Positions 57,901-64,000 of a stretch of DNA of 64,000 bases are shown here, one piece after another (within the stretch, counting starts at the first letter, position 1; every line of letters begins with the position of its first letter). Below the pieces are notes generated by a model. The model was given only the letters and a program-made list of their open reading frames with translations. It had not been told where the DNA came from and did no database searches. The position numbers were made by a program, and so were the translations under genes. The DNA is from Chenopodium formosanum. Taxonomy: Eukaryota; Streptophyta; Magnoliopsida; Caryophyllales; Amaranthaceae. Where the stretch lies: positions 14,319,379 through 14,383,378 of the forward strand of contig CM044880.1 of the NCBI GenBank assembly GCA_024500155.1, read 5' to 3'.

Positions 57901-59312
57901 GAGTTCCTTCCAGATTTTCGAAAGCCGACCAAAATAATCAGCTAGAGATTCCGTAGTAGCTTGTTGGCACGCACCAAGAGTTGTCTTTAATTGACATACT
58001 CGCGTCCCACTCACCACACAGAACCGGTTCTTAAGGTTCAGCCATAACACACTTGCATCATCATAGTCGCCAATTGTTGCTCGTACTTTCGGATCAAGCG
58101 TGTTAGTAATCCACGAAACTAACATGGATTGCACCGCAATCCAGTCCTCCATCTTCTTTGCATCCGTCTTCGGTATGGCAATAGTTCCATCCACAAAGCC
58201 AAACTTACGCTTAGCCATTAAAGATCTTCGCATAGCTTGAGCCCATTCATCATAATTTTCACCACGCAATTGTATAGGCGTAATGATATTACCCGGACCA
58301 TCACTCGATCCTAGATAATACGTTAAGTCTACAGTTTTTTCACCCATCTTCGTTCTTCTTAATATGTGTTTGAATTATTTAAAAAATTGAAGTCTTGCCT
58401 TGGCTCATGATACCATGTCAAGATAATCTCCAAATCTCTATCTTCTCATTCATCCACAATAAAATATTTATACACATATATTAGAAACCTAATTATCATA
58501 GGAATCTAATTAATCTTATCTTAGGAAATATTATCCTACCTAAAGATAACACAAGATAATCACAATGATATAACAAATATATTCCCTAAGATATACTATC
58601 TTATCTTAACAGTAGTAAACTTCAAACAGAAAGTAAAATAGCAAATGAAAAATCAATTTGTTGTATGATACTTCTCGATTATTACCTTTGATTGATAGTT
58701 CCAGATTTGGACTGTTCCTGAGTAAAGACCAACCAAGACCCTGCAAATTTTAGGGGATTATGAATTATTTTTACTAGGAAGATATATTTTAGTTTCATTT
58801 ATCTATTGATTAAAGTATGTCAATACCTTTTTAACATGCTACGTATATATAACGATTTTTTAATGTACAATTCTAAATGTATAAATTTCACTTGCTTTTT
58901 ATATGCGTTATTATAAAGACTAAATAAATAGTTTGTTTTGTTGATTCTATGCAAAAATATGATAAATCTTACAAGGCACACGAGTTAAATAGAATGGTTG
59001 AAAAATCGTTCGTTAAATTACCATGGCTGCACTGGATGAAGGTCCAATGACTTTACTCTTGCGGATTTTTGAGTGAACTCAGTCTGAAAATAGCAAACTT
59101 GCATTAAGACTTACAAATTGCATAAAATAGAGATTACAAAAATTTAGATTATTTTTAGTGAAAAAGATGTAAAGACGATGTATCACCTGGAATTCATTAG
59201 TGCTTATGAGAGACTGCAAAAAAACAAAGAAAGATACTTATGTAGTTAAATTAAAGGCACAAAAAAAACAACACACACACAAGAAGAAATAAGATGCATT
59301 ATAAATTACCAT
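51718..59312 (-). CDS. Beta'-COP-like WD40 protein, N-terminal propeller only (10 exons, 305 aa)
   Basis: Exons (minus): 59310-59312, 59187-59213, 59022-59083, 58686-58740, 53622-53661, 53177-53502, 52358-52492, 52081-52229, 51856-51924, 51718-51769. They sum to 918 bases, open throughout and ending in TGA. The product follows the first WD40 propeller of coatomer beta' (ARVKSLDLHP, GLYSGTVQIWNY, TGSDDKMIRVYDY, SDDKQIKLWDWE, LKGHTHNVSTIQVHP, SEDKTIKIWNA). It stops at about residue 305, whereas the usual protein has about 900 residues. In COPI coats this propeller binds dilysine retrieval signals. Exon 1 holds only the ATG. Intron 5 would need a GC donor. Intron 4 contains a copia element. It may be a functional short paralogue or a decaying copy. 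Confidence 0.8.
52081..52229 (-). CDS. Beta'-COP-like exon 8
   Basis: 149 bases encoding VWNYENMKCVEVLKGHTHN and SEDKTIKIWNAITY, a complete WD40 repeat with GH and W-like motifs. Clean acceptor (AAAATTAG) and donor (GTAAGA). Confidence 0.85.
52358..52492 (-). CDS. Beta'-COP-like exon 7
   Basis: 135 bases (45 codons): IWNLDNSNPIQSVAAHNTGI, then VDYYLTSDNKLYILTGSDD. Matches the blade containing the GVNCVDYF segment in beta'-COP. Acceptor TTAATATAG, donor GTTAGT. Confidence 0.85.
52700..52870 (-). mobile_element. tRNA-derived SINE, copy 2, in intron 6 of the beta'-COP-like gene
   Basis: Shares AAGCTAAGCTTGGTCTAGT with the copy at 38.5-38.7 kb. Box A GGTCTAGTAG (52840-52849) and box B GGATCAAACCC (52797-52807). 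Same strand as the gene. Confidence 0.65.
53177..53502 (-). CDS. Beta'-COP-like exon 6
   Basis: Largest exon, 326 bases, encoding VRSAIFVAQKDWIITGSDDK through SLDGSIK; two and a half WD40 repeats. HDDYVRD and SDDKQIKLW carry the aspartates that in yeast beta'-COP contact dilysine cargo (from memory of that structure). Where most family members have EGHSHYVMQV this has KGIKHYLMQV, losing the GH pair. Acceptor TTTTGACAG, donor GTACGT. Confidence 0.88.
53622..53661 (-). CDS. Beta'-COP-like exon 5 with GC donor
   Basis: 40 bases encoding SMEKSFEVTTNVP plus one base. Phase and homology (PV-RSA across the junction) force the exon to end at 53622, where the intron starts GC instead of GT. The acceptor at 53662 (TTTCTCTCAG) is 30-34 bases from the copia insertion. 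Confidence 0.7.
53696..53901 (-). repeat. Copia B 3' LTR
   Basis: TGTCAAGATAATCTCC...TTATCTTAACA. Carries a 10-base ATATACTAAG duplication absent from the other LTR. Confidence 0.93.
53909..54880 (-). pseudogene. Copia B RT C-terminal part and RNase H
   Basis: Opens with VLIYVDDLIVAGN (catalytic YVDD), then RPDLAYSVHILSQFM, and RNase H with WCDSDWASCPLSRRS, SSADAEYRSMAAATCELKW and LFCDSQSAFYIAKNP. It ends in LADIFTKALGKAQFETLLSK, the usual copia C terminus next to the 3' LTR. In frame with 54881-55825; TAG at 54881-54883 divides them. Confidence 0.92.
54881..55825 (-). pseudogene. Copia B RT N-terminal part
   Basis: Contains ALGSKWVYTEKRDEHGNLLR, MDVHNAFLHGDLEEEIYM and SLYGLKQAPRCWFAKL (RVT_2). 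The N-terminal 70 residues are Gln/Glu-rich and lie in the linker after integrase, where a frameshift at about 55830 links to the integrase stretch. Confidence 0.9.
55717..56511 (-). pseudogene. Copia B integrase
   Basis: Has VRSDNGTEF (second Asp) and HQNGRVERKHQHILNVARAL (Glu), then FWGECVLMACHLINRTP and the C-terminal FLGYPFGKKGWRV. In the same frame as 56512-57006; TAA at 56512-56514 divides them. The first catalytic Asp (FFTIVDDFSRG) is in that upstream stretch. Confidence 0.9.
56512..57006 (-). pseudogene. Copia B gag-pre-integrase and integrase start
   Basis: LFDLWHQRMGHPSESVLKLI and CDVCPRAKQTRSSFP form the HHCC zinc module; the stretch ends at GVWIYLLQNKTDV. Overlaps the protease stretch by 19 bases in another frame (indel near 57000). 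Confidence 0.88.
56988..57278 (-). pseudogene. Copia B protease, active-site variant
   Basis: HWIVDTEVSNHVTCD occupies the active site; Glu replaces the Gly of the DTG/DSG triad, so it is probably inactive. Separated from gag by the 20-bp triplication at about 57272-57332. Confidence 0.8.
57272..57332 (-). repeat. Three tandem copies of a 20-bp unit in gag-protease junction
   Basis: ACTCACGCCAACTAGGCTGG, then the same with AATC for ACTC, then the first form again. Two extra 20-base copies shift the reading frame by one and place a TAG in phase with gag, ending the gag ORF at 57304. With one unit the gag and protease frames would be continuous. Confidence 0.85.
57304..58347 (-). pseudogene. 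Copia B gag
   Basis: 347 codons from MGEKTVDLTYYLGSSDGPGN. A copia gag body (NYDEWAQAMRRSLMAKRKFGFVDG across residues 30-55), CSCGKCECN, and a zinc knuckle CTHCNRVGHDESGCF (CX2CX4HX4C), then a Gly/Arg-rich region. Terminates early because of the 20-bp triplication. Confidence 0.92.
58416..58611 (-). repeat. Copia B 5' LTR
   Basis: 196 bp, next to the PBS; see the element entry for comparison with its partner. Confidence 0.93.
58686..58740 (-). CDS. Beta'-COP-like exon 4
   Basis: 55 bases: VLVGLYSGTVQIWNYQSK after completing a Trp codon split by the intron. Tyr in LYSG is one of the conserved pocket residues of the family. Donor GTAAT, acceptor ATTTGCAG. Confidence 0.85.
59022..59083 (-). 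CDS. Beta'-COP-like exon 3
   Basis: 62 bases: TEFTQKSARVKSLDLHPVQPW, matching RSERVKSVDLHPTEPW of plant beta'-COP; the Arg-Val-Lys motif is kept. Acceptor TATTTTCAG, donor GTAATT. Confidence 0.88.
59187..59213 (-). CDS. Beta'-COP-like exon 2 (27-base microexon)
   Basis: Nine codons, SLISTNEFQ, between good splice sites (TTTTTGCAG and GTGATA). Follows an exon ending ATG|GTAATT at 59310-59312, so the initiator Met is alone in exon 1. Divergent from the PLRLDIKRK start of standard beta'-COP, so the start is less certain than the rest. Confidence 0.6.
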
Positions 59313-60858
59313 TTTTATTTCTTAAATGTGGAAATACACTTGAAATAAAATAAAATCCTTATTTGAAGTTTACAATTTTGTAGGAGAAATGAGAAATAAT
59401 AGACAGAATGTATTGCATGAAGTTGCAACAAAGTAAGGTGGCAATTTATACAGTACTATTTATCACGACAACTAGAACAACGAGTTTTAAAAAAATAAGG
59501 CAACTTATTATTGTCATCATCAAATATATTATAAACCGTTGGATTAGTTATTTGCAAAAATGAAGGGTGGATATTCAAGTGTGTGATGTTGCGTAATTAA
59601 TGTGCTACCGCTATTAAAAGAAAAGTCTTTTAGGCTCCTTTCATACATCCTCTACTGTTCCACACCTAATAATCCAGCTATATGATTAAATTTAATGGAT
59701 TTCTTTAGATAAACACTTATATTACACTTTTTTTTTTTTTTTTTTTTTAAATTTTTTACACACAATTTACATAAGAGATGCATTTTTATCATTTTTTTGG
59801 TCAATACATACTCGAAGCCAAAAAAAAAAAAAAAAAAAAAAAACACACTCTAATTTTTATTTAAAACGATACTACTTCAGTTATATATAACTCAGTAAAA
59901 ATTGATATCAATGTTACCCTAAATATAAATAATTAAATACTGGTACTCCGCATTGAAAAAAATTACTACGTATAAAATGCCAATAATTGATAGTATAAAA
60001 TTTTATAATTATAAGAAGGTATTGTGTGAATTTGGTTCAGTGACACATTACTGCGCATTATATTCATGCACTTCGTATTTTTCAACCTTTCCATACTTTG
60101 TTAACGTAGCAAGTCTTCAATGACAAAGACAGTCCACCATTTCTACTACAAAGTAGACCTCTCTCCTCTCGGAGGTAATGAAACTATCAATAGTGATTCT
60201 CGCAAACAGACCGTTGGCAAGTTATAATCCGAGTGCTCTCAATCTGCTACTCATTTGATTACTACCTCCGTTTTATATTACTTGAAACAAAGGAATATTG
60301 TATGTCTCACAAATGATAATACTCCTTTGTTGCGAGTATTATTTTATGTCTTCTACATTAGATAATGCTAAATTAAAGATTAAAAATTAAAGGAAAAAAA
60401 GGAAATATTTTTTAGAAAAAACCTTTTAAAACAACTTATCAAATATTTGTGAAATAAAGACTTTTACATTTTTTAGCAAGTTAAAACCTTGTATTCTTTT
60501 TTTTTTCAAAGAGTTCACTTTCTGACGTTGACTTTACTCTTCCCAATGTTTACCTCCATGTACAACAGGTCAACAGGACAAGTCACAATTTTTTTTATTA
60601 CTATAATACCCACTCCCTTTATTCTAATTTCCCTCTTTTTCTCTCTCACTCCATCAAAAAGATAAAAACTAGTAAAAAACTTATGTAGGAGACTAGGAGA
60701 GTCTAAAGTATGGGTGGTTTTGAGGTATAAACTTATCCTAAATTCATAATACTCCCTCCCTTTTTTACTCTATAATATTTAATTTACATCATTTTGATCG
60801 GTACATTTGTCTAAAGATAATTTTGATCATTAATATCTTTACTTGTTTATTAATAAAA
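59313..60858. other. Upstream intergenic region of the beta'-COP-like gene
   Basis: AT-rich, with poly-T (59730-59752) and poly-A (59820-59845) tracts. A TACCTCCGTTTTATATTACTTG motif at about 60265 and CTCCCTCC near 60752 resemble Stowaway-type MITE ends, but I could not define a complete element. No gene seen. Confidence 0.45.
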
Positions 60859-61197
60859 TTAGATGAAGCTGCCCGTGCGATGCACGGTTTGTTAGTATTT
60901 TTTTTTTTTTTAAAAAAAATATTTTTCATATTTATGTGATAAAAATTGTTATTATATTAGTTTTAAAATATTAGATAAAATTCCTAATCTCAAAAGATAA
61001 TATTTTGTATGTAATTAGTTTAAACTTAAATATCCCATTCTCCAATTTTGCTTACGTGGCATTTGAATTATTTAATTGTAAAAGAAAGTAATATTCTCTT
61101 ATTTAATTGGCTACAACTAAAATTTATAAAGAAAACTAAATCCTACGTGGCTCTCTAAAAACTTGGGAAAAACTCCCCTTTAAATATATATATTAGA
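60859..61197 (-). mobile_element. Short non-autonomous Helitron-like element
   Basis: On the minus strand it starts TCTAATATATATATTTAAAG after an A. It ends with a perfect 6-bp-stem hairpin CCGTGC-ATC-GCACGG (60873-60887), ten bases, then CTAA followed by T. This fits Helitron termini (5' TC, 3' hairpin plus CTRR, insertion between A and T). No Rep/helicase. Confidence 0.55.
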
Positions 61198-62303
<1,106 letters not shown>

Positions 62304-62454
62304 GTAAAAGTCAAAGTATTGCATTCAAAATAGAACTAGAATTTGTTATATAAACCTGGATTATTTGCTCACAATAAATGAGAAAATAACCCCGGCTATA
62401 TGGTACACTCGGTTTACATAATACTATAACACAAAGTATTGGGTAGGTGCGGCT

Positions 62455-62575
62455 GTCAGTCAAAACAGATGAAGATGACGATAAAGACGACGATGACGAT
62501 GATGACAACAATGGTGGATCTCCTTCTCCCTCTGTAGGCGACGATGACGATGACAATGACGACATCAATAAAAAA
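62455..62575 (+). repeat. GAT/GAC trinucleotide-rich block
   Basis: GATGACGAT-type repeats that in one frame give an Asp-rich stretch followed by GEKRGHSWRKRE. An open frame of about 65 codons exists without clear start or splice sites. More likely a repeat than an exon. Confidence 0.4.
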
Positions 62576-63481
62576 GGAGAGAAGCGGGGTCATTCATGGC
62601 GGAAGAGAGAGAATGTTTAATTCTCGATTTTTTTTTTCGAAAAATGCCAAAAATCGAATTTGGGCTTTCTTATGTGATGTATAATTATTGAAATTGATTG
62701 TCTCATATGATTGTGTGTTAAATTGTGAGCATTTTGATAACATATGCATGTATTTTAGTTGAAAAATGAGCAAGTTATATTATACCCATGACCTGGAGTA
62801 CGAGATCTTCAATGGAAGTTCTGTCATTGTTATACATATCATATTCTCAACTGGCTAGATGATATCATCTAGTTAGTAGAGAATATATCTAGCCAATAGA
62901 GGATGTCAAAAAGCCGCATTTTGTCAGTTCAAACCGACACAATACCTTCTAATACTATAATAGGCTCTTAGAGAGAAGAAATACGCATCTAAACATTTTA
63001 TTTTTATTTTTTAAGAATATTTGTTTATAGCTTTTTGTTAAATAAAAAAATTTACTCAATTAATTTGAACTTTAATCCAATAATCCCCCCTAAAAATCTT
63101 AGAAAGCAAGACAAAAACAATAAACATTATGGATTAATTGCAGACCACTGCATGCATCATATCCATATCTTCTTCTTCCTTATGACATCATCACCTTCAT
63201 TGTATCAATAAAAAATCAAAATTATTTACTCTATAATTTCGAAATTAAAGAAAAATAAAAACAATTTGAATGATACTACTAGTGTAGTACTTGCTTACAG
63301 TACTTTCTTCTACTAGAAGAGTGAGAAAAGAGGAGAGAGAAAATTTAAAAACCGCGTTTCTTTCCATTTTTTGTCACTTCTGCTGCTACTGCTCTTCTTG
63401 CATTTCTTGGATCTCATAGAAATTTCAGATCTATCCATTTTTTTGATTTTATTTTTGATTTTATTACTTGGGTTTTTTGTA

Positions 63482-63493
63482 ATGGATTCATAG
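63482..63493 (+). promoter_or_regulatory. Three-codon uORF before the NAT12-like start
   Basis: ATG GAT TCA TAG lies 28 bases upstream of the main ATG. If the leader is transcribed through here, ribosomes would meet it first. Effect on translation is inferred, not shown. Confidence 0.5.
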
Positions 63494-63521
63494 CTTTCGA
63501 TTTGACCCGGAAATATACCAC

Positions 63522-64000
63522 ATGGCGAGTTCTGACCCGAATAAGAAGCCCAAACCCGGCCCATGGCCGCCGGTGCCGGAATCCAAGCCAATGCCACCGA
63601 CTTCATGGGCTAAGAAAACTGGGTTTCGGCCCAAGTTTTCCGGTGAGACTAATGCTAGTGATTCTGGTCCAATTGGGTCTGCCCCCAAATCACGGGCCTC
63701 AGATTCTGCTGTTGATCTTGAGTTGGGCCGGGCCAGGCCCTTACCGACGGCAAATGGGCCGCCGGCTGTTCCTGCAGCAGCTACTCCGGCGGTTGTTCTG
63801 GCAGTTGCTCCGGCGGCAGGTGGGGAGAAGGAGGTGGCCGTGAAGAGGAGGAAGGATTCTGACGGTGGGAGTGGTGGGGGTGCGGCAAAGGGACCGACAC
63901 CGGTGGCGAATGGGAACGGGAATGGGCCGGGACCGGGGCAGGCGGTCGAAGGCGGTTCCCGAAGGGGGCAGGGGAGGAGTGAGGAGGGTGTAGAGGCGGT
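63522..64000 (+). CDS. NAT12: NAT12-type nucleobase-ascorbate transporter, first exon (partial)
   Basis: Open from ATG 63522-63524 to the window end (159 codons plus two bases). The N terminus, with PKPGPWPPVPESKPMPP and SWAKKTGFRPKFSGET, matches the long Pro-rich cytosolic tail that separates plant NAT11/NAT12 from shorter NAT proteins. Further on are a KRRKDSDG motif and a Gly/Asn/Pro-rich stretch. Membrane segments of the transporter lie beyond the window. NAT proteins move nucleobases or ascorbate across membranes; substrate of this clade is not established. Chosen ATG begins MASSDPNKKPKPG. GC-rich compared with all surrounding DNA, as usual for this exon. Confidence 0.8.
   Translation, partial: MASSDPNKKPKPGPWPPVPESKPMPPTSWAKKTGFRPKFSGETNASDSGPIGSAPKSRASDSAVDLELGRARPLPTANGPPAVPAAATPAVVLAVAPAAGGEKEVAVKRRKDSDGGSGGGAAKGPTPVANGNGNGPGPGQAVEGGSRRGQGRSEEGVEA

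Larger units (their letters stand above)
53696..58611 (-). mobile_element. Ty1-copia retrotransposon B in intron 4 of the beta'-COP-like gene
   Basis: LTRs 53696-53901 (206 bp) and 58416-58611 (196 bp) are identical except for one extra ATATACTAAG unit in the left copy. Perfect GTAGT duplication (53691-53695 and 58612-58616). The PBS TGGTATCATGAGCC (58402-58415) touches the 5' LTR; the PPT is CTTGAGGGGGGATG at the 3' LTR. Same strand as the host gene. Complete gag-pol order, yet three frameshifts and two in-frame stops. Confidence 0.95.

Noticed and set aside
62311..62568. Ser-rich ORF of 85 codons on the minus strand, and Asp-rich frame on the plus strand
   Set aside because: Both come from a GAT/GAC trinucleotide repeat.

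Overview
The window is flowering-plant nuclear DNA, most likely from a dicot and possibly a Caryophyllales/Amaranthaceae species; that family-level guess rests only on the general look of the repeats. It is AT-rich and full of LTR retrotransposons, LINEs, SINEs, MITEs and poly(A/T) tracts. Host genes have short exons with GT-AG introns. No prokaryotic or organellar genes, tRNA/rRNA genes or CRISPR arrays were seen.

Layout. 1-415: TTACT-type minisatellite and an 18-bp palindrome. 415-7170: a near full-length but broken L1-type LINE on the minus strand. 7295-10167: a Tat/Ogre-type LTR element with a perfect 5-bp target duplication, reduced to one LTR plus leader. 11488-30668: a large Athila-type Ty3-gypsy element (minus) with gag, protease, RT, integrase and an env-like ORF. 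Three elements are nested in it: a 3.5-kb gypsy derivative at 17183-20692, a solo Athila LTR at 23202-24582, and a solo Tat-type LTR at 27408-29550. 31185-38404: a Ty1-copia element (minus), itself split by another solo Tat-type LTR at 33544-35440. 38470-39232: a tRNA-derived SINE and two tiny poly(A) retroinsertions.

39500-43870: the MED32 Mediator-subunit gene (minus). 44038-46266: nested DNA transposons (hAT with a MULE inside, and probably a third element inside that). 46328-47031: a 5'-truncated LINE. 49005-50624: a Harbinger-like MITE split by a MULE. 51718-59312: a ten-exon gene (minus) for a 305-residue beta'-COP-like protein that is only the N-terminal beta-propeller. Its intron 4 carries a young Ty1-copia element (53696-58611) and its intron 6 a SINE. 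60859-61197: a short Helitron-like element. 62190-62297: a long TA microsatellite. 63522-64000: first exon of a NAT12-type nucleobase-ascorbate transporter, preceded by a three-codon uORF.

Only three host genes are supported: MED32, the beta'-COP-like gene and NAT12-like. They are unrelated in function. The most unusual recurring signal is in the LTR elements: three unrelated LTR families each carry their own array of self-complementary GC-rich motifs just upstream of the LTR TATA-like box. The Athila element repeats the same motif array immediately upstream of its env-like ORF, as if the LTR promoter module had been copied there.
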